Shown one piece after another: positions 1-12,821 of a DNA stretch of 64,000 bases. The position numbers and the translations under genes were made by a program. Each line of letters begins with the position of its first letter. Within the stretch, counting starts at the first letter, position 1. The stretch lies in NCBI GenBank assembly GCA_019321725.1, contig CM033109.1, forward strand, positions 25,307,548 through 25,371,547, read 5' to 3'. Below the pieces are notes generated by a model. That model made no database searches. It had not been told where the DNA came from and worked only from the letters and a program-made list of their open reading frames with translations. The DNA comes from Paulownia fortunei (lineage: Eukaryota > Streptophyta > Magnoliopsida > Lamiales > Paulowniaceae).

Positions 1-478
1 TTTTATAGGATAATAAAATCTCTTATATATATTTCTTACATAGAATGTGACAAAGTTTCCTGAATTTTAATCTTAATATAGCAATTTATTTTTAAATTTT
101 ATTCCTATTTTAATAAGATTACATTATGCCAAATAATATTTTTATTTTTTTCAATACATATATATTTACTAGATAACATAATTTTTATTAATAATCTTCA
201 CACATAAATGCATTAATTTTATAAATTAAATAGATATTATGTATTGAATTTTTTTCAAATTAATTGTGTATTTTAATGACGAAATTTAATTATTATTTTC
301 AATTTATCCTAAATAATATCTAAAGTATAAATTTTAAGAATTAACGAATAATTTCCTAAATTCCAAATTTATTACTACGCCGGTGACCACATCTACTGAT
401 GCATTCATTTTCAGCTCAAAAATAAAAAAAAAAGCTTTCATCATTTGAAGTTCCAAGAACACATGGTGGTTATAATAT
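1..478. other. AT-rich flank upstream of the TBP promoter
   Basis: Very AT-rich sequence with homopolymer runs and no reading frame of note on either strand. I see no gene, RNA or recognisable transposon here; it grades into the GC-richer TBP promoter at about 480. Confidence 0.6.
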
Positions 479-612
479 GGGCTGAAATGGAACTTGGGCC
501 GGCCCACTAGCCCAATATGGGTTAGGCTTATTGATTAATGACATACCAAAAATGCCCAAAGGAGGCGCGGAGACAAACGGAAAGGGGGAGGTCAGTTTGG
601 GCAATTATAAAA
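479..612 (+). promoter_or_regulatory. TBP core promoter: site II elements and TATA box
   Basis: A 12-bp perfect palindrome TGGGCCGGCCCA lies at 495-506, flanked by further TGGGCT/AGCCCA-type words at about 479 and 510. These match plant 'site II' (TGGGCY) elements bound by TCP factors in promoters of growth and housekeeping genes. A TATAAAA box sits at 606-612, placing the start of transcription near 635-645. A telo-box AAACCCTA follows at 888-895 in the 5'UTR, a pairing with site II that is common in such genes. The motifs are seen directly; their function is inferred. Confidence 0.6.
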
Positions 613-1384
613 GGGGTAGGACAATGATATCAGCCCTCTTGAGACCGCCTCACAACCATTAGCTGTACCACTCTTTCACCACACACATCGCAGACTCCTC
701 CCATTCTTCTATTTCTCTCTCTGTCTCTCTATATATAAATCTCTCCTTCCATAGCACATATATATACACACAATCATATAAAAGACTCATTATTTCAAAT
801 TCTTACCGCTCTAATCCCCATTTTTTGTTTATTTTCCCTCTCATCGTCCCTGTTTCTCTGTTTCTTGAACGGAAAAGGACTGTTTTAAAACCCTAGATCA
901 ATTGAATTCACTCATAAAAGGTCCGATCTATGATTTCTTTAATTAATATTTGACCTACGATTTTGTATCTGGAAATCTCGAATCTGTTGTTGTTCTTTAT
1001 ATTTCTTTTGTTCCTTTTAGCCATAGTTATGTTTTAATCCTTCTGTTTTTTTTTTTTTTATTGGGTTGGGTTGGGGGGTGAGGGTGGGGTTGATGGTGGG
1101 GATAAATGCCCTTCCAAGATTAGATGAGTTTCTTTTATAAAGGTTGAACCATCTTGGCATGTTGATGGCGTTGTAGGTTTCGGTTCTTTATTATTTATTT
1201 TCTACTTAAATAAAAAATTAATAGACAAAACAAGAATTTTATTTATGAGTTCAATAAGATTTAACTCTTCCCCTCATTTTTATGATGGAGTTGACTTGAA
1301 TTGTTCTATTTTTGTTTTTTTAGTATTTTGAACAGTTGGTGAATATTGCTCAAAGTAGGGGATACATTGAAAACAGGTGATTTG

Positions 1385-4300
1385 ATGGCAGATCCTCAAG
1401 GTCTGGAAGGGAACCAACCAGTTGATCTCTCCAAACATCCTTCGGGGATTGTTCCGACTCTCCAGTAAGATCATTTCCAAACTATTTATTTTCCCTTTCC
1501 TGTCATTGATGCACTTTAGAAATTGCTTATTTTCCATAACCTAGTGCCCCTCGTTTAATTGATGCTATATTGGTCGATAAAGAGACCTTTTGTATGTTAA
1601 GTTGATCCTGAAATATTGTCACATGGGGTATTAACTTGCTTAGTCTTTATAAATAGTAGATGTTAATTGAAAAATCCAAATATTCATGTACATATATGTT
1701 TTCGTATACAATTTCATTGAAATTATGAGCCTAGAGAATCCGAAAATAAGCATGGATGCTTGTGGGAGCAATCTGGGTTTGTTTTGCCAAGTGAACTGTT
1801 GAGTCACACTCTGTTAGCTCTCAGGCACTCACATCAGTTGAGTGAAGTGCATAATGTGGAAAATTGCAATTCCCAACTGAACTATGATTTTTTCCAATAT
1901 TCAATTCTAATAAACTAAATCTCACAGGAAATAGCAGAATTTTTTAATATTGGGTACATAAAAAGCAGATTGGGTTCACATCCCATTTTCTATTAGTTAT
2001 GAGGAAATGGTGGTTACTCCCGCAAGAATGGTAGACACCATTAATTTAAGGTGACTCAGAGAGACGAAGATGAAGGTTTAAGAGTGTTTTTAGCAAAAAA
2101 AAAGTAGAACATATTTTGGTGCTTTTAAATGAAGTCCTACTGCGAGTTATGGAGGTTAGCACATGCTATCTGCACCCACCCTGCATTTGTACTCTTGGGT
2201 GCAATTGGCATGGAAATTCTTTGAATGAATAGTGAAAATGTTTTTTCACTGAAGCTGGTATCTGCAAATGGAGTAAAAGTGTGTGAATTGGGACTGTCAC
2301 TATTAGTTCTTTTTAGCTCTTCAAGCCAAATGTGCTGTGAGTGGTGTATGATAGTAATCTGTGACACTACTAATCATTTCACACATCACACTTATGTTGT
2401 GTTTACGGGGATCAAATATCTACCTCCAATTAGAGTTTCCCCCGAACTTTTATCCTCTTTATTTGTCCTATTACTCGAACATAGTAGAGCCCTGGATATG
2501 CCGCTACGATATATGTACATATTGAATATGGCTCACTCATTAGCAGATTAGTTTGTTTGTAAATAGTTATTTGTTTGCAAATTTGGTCTGCGATACGACA
2601 TGAATTTATATTTAAATGGGACACAAGAGAAACGGATGCCTTTGGTGTTCCTTTTTTTTTTTTTTTTATGTTGCAATCTTTTCAGATGACTGGTAAAAGG
2701 AACATGTTGAGCAAAAGTGGTGGGTCTGTATTGTGTTCTAGAGGTTCATTTTATACCTCTTTCGATTTTTACTCCTGTTTGAATCTCTGATGGATGTATA
2801 AAAAACAGGAATATTGTGTCGACAGTCAATTTGGACTGCAAATTGGAACTTAAAGCTATAGCATTGCAAGCTCGAAATGCAGAATACAATCCCAAGGTAT
2901 GCTACACCCACATAATGTCTGACCCCTACATTAATCCTTTCACGGTGCAATTTGACTTATCATAGAATGCATTTGAAGCATGGAGAGTTTAGTCGTTATT
3001 GGAACCTATTTTTGCAACTTTTTTCTTGTGTTGGGCTTTTTTTTCTAAAATATATATATATATTGATATAGAAGTTTATGAAGGGCTTTTTGACAGTTAT
3101 CTTGCTGGCATAGCTCAACTAAGCTGGTCTTTTGCTCTTTAATTTGTTTATATATCAGCAAGTGCATTCAGTTAGATTATTAGAGGCTAGTTTTATAAAT
3201 CTTGTGCATTATTTTTTGTGTTTTATCTTCTTAAAAAATTCTGAACGATGTACAGATCTTGCAAACAGGATATGAGAAAGGCTTCCATATTCTGGCTCTT
3301 ATTTGTCATGATTTTGGTTGTGTGTTGAAATTGGAAAAATTTTCAGCTGATTAAAACACAAACTCATATTTTTGGATTCAATTCTCAACTGTTAATTATA
3401 TAATACTTGCTTTTGGTGATTTTGTTTTGTTTTTCAATCCTTTGTTTTGGCTACCTCACTTTGCTGACTCAAGTGAAAAATCAACTCGAATTTTTGTCTT
3501 TATATTTGCATTAGCTTCTCATCTAAGTAGTCTAGTAAGCTGAATTTGTTTACATCTTGCCAAAAATAACAAAGAAAAGCCTATGTTGCTCAAGGTCAGA
3601 ATCAAATCAGATGTATCCTATGCTGTTACAGTGTGAAGGAAATGAATGTGCCTTCGAGATGACCTTTGTAATGCTTTACTGCCATCTGTACTTATGTTGA
3701 CTTTAGGAAGTCAACATAATTGAGGAAATCCTTGGTTAGATATTTTTTATCTTTCTGTTCTTTTATTTAGTGGTGGGCTGTAGCTTTTGCCATCCATTGC
3801 ATTATACTAATGCTCCAACTCTTAATGTAGCTTAAGCAGTAATGGAGTGAACTTAGCAAAACCAGGAAGTTGCAAGATTTAGATATTTATTAGTTTTTGT
3901 TTTTGTCAAATTTATTGCATGGCATCTATATTGGATACTTACTTGTTAATGGGCTTCCAGCGTTTTGCTGCGGTGATTATGAGGATTAGAGAACCAAAAA
4001 CGACAGCACTAATATTTGCATCTGGAAAGATGGTAAGTGCTAATTATCTTCTGGTTAACGTTTGTAACCTTTAGAATCTGCACCTGCTTATAGATTTCTG
4101 TTTAAATTTAGTGGTATTTTTTAGTTGATGGCAAGTGTTTATCAAAATCTTCATCCACCTCTAAAATTTCACTTCTGGAGAGAAAAGGGGTATACCATTA
4201 GTCCTGTTGTAGATGATTTCCCCATAAACTAATTTTTTTCTCATTGCTTCAGGTTTGTACAGGAGCCAAGAGCGAACAACAATCAAAATTGGCTGCTCGG

Positions 4301-7300
4301 AAGGTATAGCATATCATATGACAAGCAAGGTTACGATTTAGTAAAATTTCAATTCAGGAATTTTCTAAAAGAAAAACATTAGGGATCTGTTGACACGAGA
4401 ACAAAAGCATTAGGGACCTATTTTACATAACATTGACCAGGCATTTCATCTATTTCATTTTAGTAAGATATATTTTTCCTTTCTCTCACTTTCCATGCAC
4501 TCGTTCTCGTCTTCAGTATGCTAGAATTATTCAAAAGCTTGGCTTCCCAGCAAAATTTAAGGTACTTGTCTCTATCCTCTTTGCTCATTGACTTTGACAC
4601 CTTATCACTGGTTTTTTTCTCTTTCTGGATAGAGTTTTATACTTCTTAGCTTCATGTTTTTTTTCTTCTTTCTTCTTACAGGATTTCAAGATTCAAAACA
4701 TAGTTGGTTCCTGTGATGTGAAATTTCCCATTCGACTTGAAGGCCTTGCCTATGCTCATGGTGCCTTTTCAAGTGTGAGTTCATTTGCCTGTGTTTCATT
4801 GTGTTGCATCATATATGCTCCTCAATTGGGTTGTATGTGATTGGTCTCGGGTTAAGGTATCTGGAAAGTCAGGTGATAATTTTTATTAGCTGAATCATAC
4901 CTCCATCTTACCTGATCTGTGTATACTGAACTTCTTCTGTTTGGGCTAAAATTGGAGTATCGGCTGATGTACTCCTTTTTCTTCAATATTATGTTTAAAA
5001 TTACTTCATTTTAATGAATGTTGGCTTTTTAGTAGGGGGTTGCATATTATATACTTTGATTTGAAATGAAGAACCAAGTTTCAGACTTCACATTCAGTTT
5101 TCTTGTCCTGTTGCGGGCACTTCCAGCGGAAATCGTGATTGGAATTTTTCAGAGACAATAAATTATGCTTTTTGTTCTCTACATAAACGATTTAAATTTG
5201 TAAAATAAAGTAATGCAGATGTTGTTCACATGACTTAGAAGTATCTATATTTGGGTGCAATATTGATTTGTTCTCATGGTTGACCATTTATTTCACGAGG
5301 ATCGCAGTGCAAGATAATGGTACAATAGATATACTGATATATGTTTACATCTGATCAAGTAGTATTTGTCGTCTCTTCAACATTTTTGGACCTTACTGGT
5401 TGTAGAGCTCCCATTTGACTTGGTTCGAAGTTTCAGATGAGTTAAATGAAAGTTTTGTGTATCTTTACAATATTCTCGTCAAAGGTAGTAGTTAGTTGAG
5501 ATTTAGTTGTGTGGCTTCGTTAAATTGTCTCAAAGGTAATAGTTGAGAGTTAGATGTTTCACTTCGTTATAGCGTAGTTTTAGGGAAATAAAATCAGTTT
5601 TAGGAAATAGATTCTTATTTTGGGACGTTCCAAAAAAAGAAATAGGATCAGTAAATTTAGTAAATTTGGGACAAGGGGACATGAAATATAGTTCAGTCAA
5701 TGATTAGTTCCATTTCCATCAACTACTTGTTTGTACTTATCTTGGTGTTTCCCAAAGCAGAAACTGAATTCTTTAGTCGATGTGTTCTAAATACCTTCGT
5801 GGTATTTATTACATTGTTTGTTGGTTCAGTATGAGCCGGAACTGTTCCCTGGATTGATCTACCGGATGAAACAACCAAAGATAGTGCTGCTTATTTTTGT
5901 CTCTGGGAAGATTGTTCTCACCGGAGCTAAGGTAGTAACTTCTAGCTTGTCATTTTTGGAGGGGTTTCATTTCTTTATGCTACTGTGCTTAAGATGATGT
6001 AATACCATTTTCTTTTTAACCTTTCCAGGTCAGAGATGAGACCTATACTGCCTTTGAGAATATATACCCAGTTCTCACTGAATTTCGGAAAGTTCAGCAG
6101 TGGTATGAAGAAGATGGTGTTATGTGCTTTATTTTTCAATACTAAAGTCTGGTAAAATTTGTCTGCTGTTTGCAATCATCACTTGATGAGTAGATTTACT
6201 TGTGCCTTGGTGGCTACGAACGAAGCTGGGAGCCCACTTGTTAGCTTTAGGTTCTGACATATAGGTGACTATTCTGTTGGGACAACCATTACTGAGTCAT
6301 GCATTAGGGACAAAGGACCTCCGTAGTACCTCAAGGATTGCTGTAGTGGTCAACAGGAGAGAGCGTTGATGTTAGCGACTGTTAGATGGGTTTCTTATTT
6401 GACTATTGAAAAAAAAAAAAACTTAATTAGCAACATAATGGATTGTTGTTGGTTGTGAACAAAGAATTGAAAGTTTTAGTGGGCCCCAATCCTGGCACAG
6501 TAACACTAGTGTTTTCAAAACTATACTGTACTGGGCGATTCGACTGTGAACCACGCCCCTGTCCGGTTCTAGTGCACCCATAGAACCGCTGCAAATCAAA
6601 CTTGGGTGAAACTGGTGAAAACCAGTGATTTTCTATAGGGTTTTATTTTTTTCCTTTCCTGGGCAGTAGCACTATCTGAAGGACACCACTGGAAGACCCA
6701 TTGATTTTAGTTGCAACAATACAATTATAGTCTACGGCATCTTGGTTCAAATGCTGCAAAAGCTCCCCATGCTTTCTTGGTGAAATTATTTTTTTACGTG
6801 GGAAAGGAACCGAACTATCTTGGTTGCGCAAGTATATTGCCTTCTTAGCAGAATCTTTTCATGTATATCAAGATTTTCCCTTGATAATTTCCTGTCCTCA
6901 TTTTCCATTAATACAACAGCGGAACCAAATAAGTGTTCATAAAGACAAATGTTGCCAAATTAATCCGGCCTTTTTTAAGCTGCAGCTCCTCTCATTAAAG
7001 ATTCTCAAGACCTTTTTACCCTCTTTGCTTCTTCTTTTCCATATATAGCTATGAATTTACTGTATGATTTTCATCTGCTTCTTTGACTCTTCAAGTAGGT
7101 AGCTAGCCATTTCAGTCCAAATTTGCTATGAAATTTTGGTTCTAGCAATTGTGGGTTTTCAGTTCCTTGCCAATTATCTTGGTTATTGCGATTTGCAGAG
7201 GATAATTGTGAAAAGTTCACTTAAAATTGAGAAAAGTAGTTTTGTTGTCATTACCTATGAATCCAAAAGAAGATAAATAAAAGCCGAGAGATGATTTTAT

Positions 7301-7967
7301 TATGTAAATAGTTACATGCATGAAGAAGTTTGAGATCATTTAATTTATATGGTTGTAACTTTTTAGGTGATTTTGAATATAAAATATAAATTGATTGTAT
7401 TCTAAGTAAATGGAGTATAACATGCTGGGGGAAGCAATTGGGGGAAAAACTAAACATTGATATAAATTGATATTTTTTATTATTTCCTTTAGGTAATAGT
7501 TTTTTTTCCCATAATTTTCGGGTACCTAGTTGTAATAACATGTATCTATATTTATATTTTTGTATATGACCAGGAGGCATACCAATTAGAGTCTGGTCCC
7601 CCTTTCAGTACGTATAGTAATACTAATAAGAGACTTGCATTGAGTTTTGCCCACTTAAATGAAGCAAAATGAGGATAGTGGTATTTTGTTGAGAATTAAG
7701 GGATGTTTCTGATTATAAGCAATTGTCTTCTAAAACATTGTTGGTGAAAGTCTTTCGGGAAGAGGTGGTTGTAGTATTCCCCATTCTATTTTTGTTAAAG
7801 GAAGTTTGTTAATTTGAGAGCCGTTATAGGTTATTTGTCAGTAATTTATTGACTATCTTTAATGGGTCTGGATCCGTGGATACATTACGTATAGGGATGT
7901 TTTACTCAATTTAAGAGCTTGTACTTTTCTACATTCCCTTAAATTTGTAATCTTTTTATTTCGCAGA
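1385..7967 (+). CDS. TBP: TATA-box-binding protein (TBP)
   Basis: General transcription factor that binds the TATA box in the nucleus and nucleates pol I, II and III initiation complexes. Coding exons: 1385-1464, 2809-2896, 3961-4032, 4253-4303, 4517-4561, 4682-4774, 5830-5931, 6029-6102 and one base at 7967. All have GT-AG introns and joining phases, giving 201 residues; plant TBPs are about 200. The short N-terminus (MADPQGLEG...) precedes the two-fold saddle repeats. Both repeats are intact, each with the phenylalanine positions expected to kink DNA (RFAAVIMRI and [16 protein letters not shown] and LIFVSGK). The final exon supplies only the A of a TGA stop, so the protein ends ...FRKVQQ. 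A 5'UTR intron (about 921-1323) is likely. Without removal of the last 1.86-kb intron, translation would run 14 residues further. Confidence 0.96.
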
Positions 7968-8260
7968 TTTATTGAGAAGTTGGACTTTGTCTCTAAAAGG
8001 AAGGACATGATGAGAGCTCAAGAGTACCTGGGATGGCCTCTGCTGGTTTGGGGTTGAACTGTAAATATGTTTAGGGGGATTAGACAGGCTGTTCAGATTA
8101 TGTTATTCCAGGTCGAGTGAAGGCATGGGGATCTCGTTTTCATCCCTGCCTTTTTGAACTATGTGTACCACATACCAAATGTGTACTGGGAGAAAAGCTA
8201 ATAAACTATAGTGTTTTTCTTTTGCTTTATACTTGAAATCGAACAATTTGGGGTGATGCC
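7968..8260 (+). other. TBP terminal exon 3'UTR with poly(A) signal
   Basis: The sequence following the acceptor at 7965-7966 is non-coding in the spliced TBP message. An AATAAA hexamer lies at 8200-8205, so cleavage is expected within a few tens of bases. The exact 3' end is inferred. Confidence 0.55.
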
Positions 8261-8868
8261 CTTGGAACAAATGCATTTTTCCATTGCGCCTGACTCAAGA
8301 AATTATATGGGTATGACTTGTTTCTTTAGAGTTTTGCTGCTATTGATTCTTTGAGTACTTGGGCATAAAAACTTTACCTCTGAAAATCCTAGTTTTTCTT
8401 ACTTTCAACAACTGAAAAAATTGAAAATTGTATATAATGCTCTTCTTCTTCAGCAAGCCAAACAACTAGAGTTAGTGAATGGTTGAGACATAATTTCTCC
8501 ATATGTTATTTTGTTTATAGGAATAATTAAGGAAACTCTATTAAAGTTTGGCCTATACATGAGTGAATTCTGTAACTACTTCCATCAGCCCTCTGCATAA
8601 TTATTGTGCTAGATATGAAAAGCTTATAGGTAATGGGAGTCTTACAACTTCTCCTTGCTGCAGCTCAATTAATTAGTCAACCTAAAATGTGTGACAAATC
8701 ATTTATGTGCTAAATTCCATTTTTTTCTCCTGCTTCTAGCTCCCGCTTTTTTCCTTTTTGCGAGTTCGTACTGTTTGGGACAAGCAACTTGAACATCATA
8801 GTCAGTCATCCAAAATTGAGTATCGATGTACATTCTACTCAATCAATTTTTGCCTTTTCAATATACTA
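8261..8868. other. Spacer between convergent TBP and receptor-like protein genes
   Basis: About 600 bp between two genes that point at each other. It must hold the 3'UTR and polyadenylation site of the minus-strand gene. No other gene, repeat or element is visible. Confidence 0.5.
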
Positions 8869-11024
8869 CTACATAGACCTTGTTACATCATTGGAGTCAA
8901 CACCAAAACTTCTGCATGAACTATGGAACAACAAAGTGATGCTGACTGCAAAAAATCCTACAAAGTATCCCATCCCAAAGGGAAGGTTAGACCATGAACT
9001 CTCAGGCTCTTCCTCAGGCGTCGTGTCAACTTGTGTCTGGACTGGGCAGCTTCTTCCTAGTACGTTGCCACAAAGTTTAGGATTCCCCTCAAACGAAGTG
9101 GCAGGGAATGTATCAAACTGTCCCCCCCTTGGAATTTCTCCTTCAAGATTATTATTTGCGACACTGAATGAAGACAAGAAATGGAGCCCTTCCAGTGAGA
9201 CAGGGATCTCTCCAGACAGATGGTTTCCCGACATATCTAATTTCTCCAGATTAACGAGTCTAGACAATTGATCAGGGATGCTTCCATTGAACTTGTTATT
9301 GCTGAGGTCCAACACGTGAAGAAGTTTCAATTGGCCTATTTCTGCCGGGATATTGCCACTGAGACTATTGTTCCCAACTTTCAACCCTCTTGGCAAGTTA
9401 AACAGGCGGTTGTATTGGAGACTGTCGAACAGGAAGGGCAATGCTAAATAACTCAAGTCTGAACTTGTATTATCCGCAACCAATGCTGGCAACCGACCAA
9501 TTTCCCGTGGAAGGTCTCCAGACAGGAAGTTTTGGGTGAAGTTGAGGACAAATAAGCTTGGCATAGCCCCTAACCAAGTTGGAATTGGGCCTGTAATTTG
9601 ATTGTAGGACAGATTCAATACCTTGAGTTTCCTCAGTTTAGCAATCCAGGAAGGGATTTGACCTTTGAGCTGGCACCCCCCCAGAGTGAGAATCTGCAGA
9701 TTTTGGAAGCCATTTAGATGCATTAGGTCGTAATCATCTGGCATCATTTCGTCGCGGAAGCACCTCGACAAGAACAGGACTGCCAGATTATCACAATGCC
9801 TGAGAATCTTCAAAGCTCCAACAACATTAGACAGGTAATTGTCAGAAAGTGAGAAGTGGGCTAGCGATCTTAGTGAAGCCATGCAAGGTGGGACTTCACC
9901 CACCAGCTGGTTGTATGCCAGTCGTACTGCTGTCAGAGACCTGCACAAGCACAGGCTTGCTGGAATGTTTCCCACAAAGCTGTTGTTCCCGAAATCAATG
10001 GCTTGAAGTCTTTGGAGTTTAGAGAAATCAAGAGTCGAAATTTCTCCTCCAAAGTGATTGTTCCGCAAAAGCAGAGTTGTCAGACTAGAGCAATCCGTGA
10101 GAGAAAGGGGCAAAGTACCATTTAGGTTGTTGGTGTGAAGTTGAAGTTGCTCCAAATTGGAAAGCAACCCGATATCAGGGGGGAGCTCGCCGGTCAATTC
10201 ATTCACATGGAGCTCAAGGATAGTTAGATTGGAAAGCAGAACGATGCTATTGTTGATGGGCCCCGAGAAATGGTTGTTAGGCAGAGAGATTTCTTTCAAT
10301 GTTTTGACACTGTAAAGATCATACGGAAGCGATCCGAGAGCGAGTTGAAACCTGCCCTAAAAACTTGTAGATTAGAACATCCACCAATTCCATGAAATAT
10401 ATGGCCGCTGAATTCATTTAAAGAGAAATCCAAGATCTTGAGAAGGGGGGAGCTCATGCATATAGAAGAAGGAATGGGACCGGTAAAACTGTTTTTGCTG
10501 ACATTGAAACTGATCAAACTTGATGCCCTGTGAAGAAACGAAGGATCAATAGACCCATTAAACTGATTGCTTGAGAGATCTAAAGTTCGGATGGAAGCGG
10601 CCAAGCTATCTGATGACTGAGGTGGTTGGAGTAAACCCGAGAAACGGTTAGAACTCAAGTCAAGAGTTTGGAGATGATTCAAGGCGTGAAAAAGTCTGAG
10701 CGGGAGAGGGCCGGAGAGCTGGTTGCGGGACAGATTGAGGTAAGAAAGAAATGAAAGGTTTCCAAGAAAGGGAGTAATGCTTCCAGACAGGCCCCTACCC
10801 GGTAAAGACAGATGGGTGACCCGACCGTCATATCTGTTGCAGCCTATACCTTCCCATTGGCAGCAATCGGTGGATGACCAGTTGAGAGGAGCTGGTGGAG
10901 GGGAAGAGATGTGCCGATAGAATGATAAGAGGGAATCACGGTCAACTTGATTACAAGAGAGTACATGTACGTGTACGTGTAAGGAAAAGAGCAGAACAAA
11001 GAGGAAGCAGGTGAGAGTTGACAT
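8869..11024 (-). CDS. LRR receptor-like protein, PSY1R/RLP2 type, with a one-base frameshift
   Basis: Cell-surface leucine-rich-repeat protein without a kinase. It begins at 11024 with a signal peptide (MSTLTCFLFVLLFSL...), then an N-terminal cap with CNQVDRDSLLSFY and a WSSTDCCQWEGIGC pair, as in PSY1R and the RLP2/RLP3 (RFO2) group. About twenty LRRs of the LxGxIP class follow, with a short island (about ADNTSSDLSYLALPFLF) before the last repeats. The end has a paired-cysteine cap (LCGNVLGRSC), an acidic juxtamembrane stretch, a transmembrane helix (MGYFVGFFAVSITLLF) and a short cytosolic tail. It is intronless. The frame breaks near 10335: the upstream frame stops at 10296, while the next frame continues the LRR pattern (GSLPYDLYSVKTLKEI). 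A single missing base explains this. It may be a recent pseudogene or a sequencing error; with no other lesion in about 718 codons I lean to error or very recent loss. Confidence 0.85.
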
Positions 11025-11377
11025 TGATTAAGCCCACAGTTCTCTTTGTTTCTCATTCATCCACCTAATTAATTAACACCCCTATATACATACATGTGGA
11101 CAGCACCTCCCTCCGCCCATAGACATAAACCCCACATAAAGAGAGTTGAGGGAGAGAGAAAGAGACTTAAAAGTCCAAGGTATGAAGGTAGGGGATTTTG
11201 AAATCTAAATCTGAGTCTTAAAAAGACAAAATATGATTGGATTGGAGTTTGGAGAAGGAATAATGGGTTACCTTACAAGAGGGAAATTGAATTCCTGGAG
11301 GAGAGCCTCTCAGTCTCAAATGAAATGATATTACTTACAGTGAGTTGAACAGTTTGGGGATGGGGGACCCCAACCAT

Positions 11378-11401
11378 CTTGGCTTGGCTTGGCTTGGCTT
11401 G
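11378..11401. repeat. (CTTGG)n minisatellite, about 4.8 copies
   Basis: Perfect pentanucleotide tandem repeat directly visible, about 350 bp upstream of the start codon of the minus-strand receptor-like protein gene and so within its likely promoter. Confidence 0.9.
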
Positions 11402-11895
11402 CCAACCCATTAATTGCGTATCGTACAAGGTCTTGCCGCGTAAATCTTTGACTTTTTATCTCTGCCTCTTCCCCATTACTTTATGCTAGCAAGGAATATA
11501 AATATCAAGATCAGAATCATCGATTATCACAATAACATTATACATTCCTCCTATATGTTTAAGTTCTACATCTTTGACTTTGAGAATTTACTTTTGAAGG
11601 TTAGCGGGGATTATAACTAATATTGGCTCACATGTCAAGTTTTAACAACTACTTTTCTTGCAAGCTTAGGTATCATCATCATTTGGCATTTCTTTTCAAC
11701 GTGTGTCTGGACAGATAGGTTTGTGAGTGTATTTATTTGATTTCTTGGTGATGGCTAAAACTATTTCTAATTAGTTGAAGACTCTACTAATTTGAATTCG
11801 AGATGATTTTCTATGATTTTCTTGTCAATTACTTGGGGTAAATTTACAAAGATAGAGGAAAATAATGCAATTTGAGTGGAGAATCTTGAGAGAGT

Positions 11896-11919
11896 GAGAG
11901 AGAGAGAGAGAGAGAGAGA
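11896..11919. repeat. (GA)12 microsatellite
   Basis: Perfect dinucleotide run in the intergenic spacer. Confidence 0.95.
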
Positions 11920-12168
11920 TATGATAGCAAATGCAGAATTCTACATATGTCATAATAGTCAGGGTCACGGGCATGTTGAAGCTATGTAGCAGTCATTTAT
12001 AATCATGGTCTTCCCATTTAATTTAAACATCTCCTTCCTTGTCGAATGAGAATGTACACTAACTTGATTTTCTTGTAGACAACCACATCTACGAGTACTC
12101 TTTTAGGCTCACAATTGACTGGGGTCCTTTTTGAACTGTTAATAATTTCACTAGCACAATCAACCTCA

Positions 12169-12186
12169 ATATATATATATATATAT
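12169..12186. repeat. (AT)9 microsatellite
   Basis: Perfect dinucleotide run in AT-rich spacer. Confidence 0.95.
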
Positions 12187-12803
12187 GTGGATGTATAATT
12201 CTCATAAATAATTAATATGTTATAAAATGGACACCAGATACACATGATTGATTAAATGTATCATCTCTTATATAAAAAATGGGTGTGAAGTAATGTATTG
12301 TTTAATATACTTTCTTTAAGAAAAGAAATTTTTTCATTATAATAGTCAATGGTCACTACTAGCAATGGGGTTGTGGGGGAACTTTCCTCCAAATTAATAT
12401 CCTCTTTTGAAATCATTAAAATTTGGAATATGCGTATGAAATTATTGTTATTATAGCTAAAGAAAAGGGATACGTACAAGATCCTTTTTGACTCACTATT
12501 ATTATCCTTTTAATAAGGGTTTCGTTTGTTGCCTCTGTAAAATCAAAATCTAAGGGATATTTTCATTAGTGATGGGATTGTGTATATGAATATCCACCAT
12601 TCATAAGGATGGGATTGCGTCTCGTTTGTTGGAGACTGGAGTTGGCGGGCATTTGGTGTCAGGGGCGGAAATCGGAATAGCGGTCAAGTTGACTTTTAGT
12701 GCAGAGACAAAAAGCAATCACCGCGTCCACCTCTTTTAAGTCTCTGGATTCCTCGCTCGCCCTCACCCATACACATACATGGCCGCCTTCCCAAACACTC
12801 ACA

Positions 12804-12821
12804 ACACACACACACACACAC
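12804..12821. repeat. (AC)9 microsatellite
   Basis: Perfect dinucleotide run, preceded by further ACAC/CATAC-rich sequence from about 12766. Open frames here (THTHTH / VCVCV) are simply its translation. Confidence 0.95.

Noticed and set aside
8789..9271. 160-codon open frame on + overlapping the receptor-like protein gene
   Set aside because: It is the antisense shadow of the LRR coding sequence; no domain and no independent evidence.
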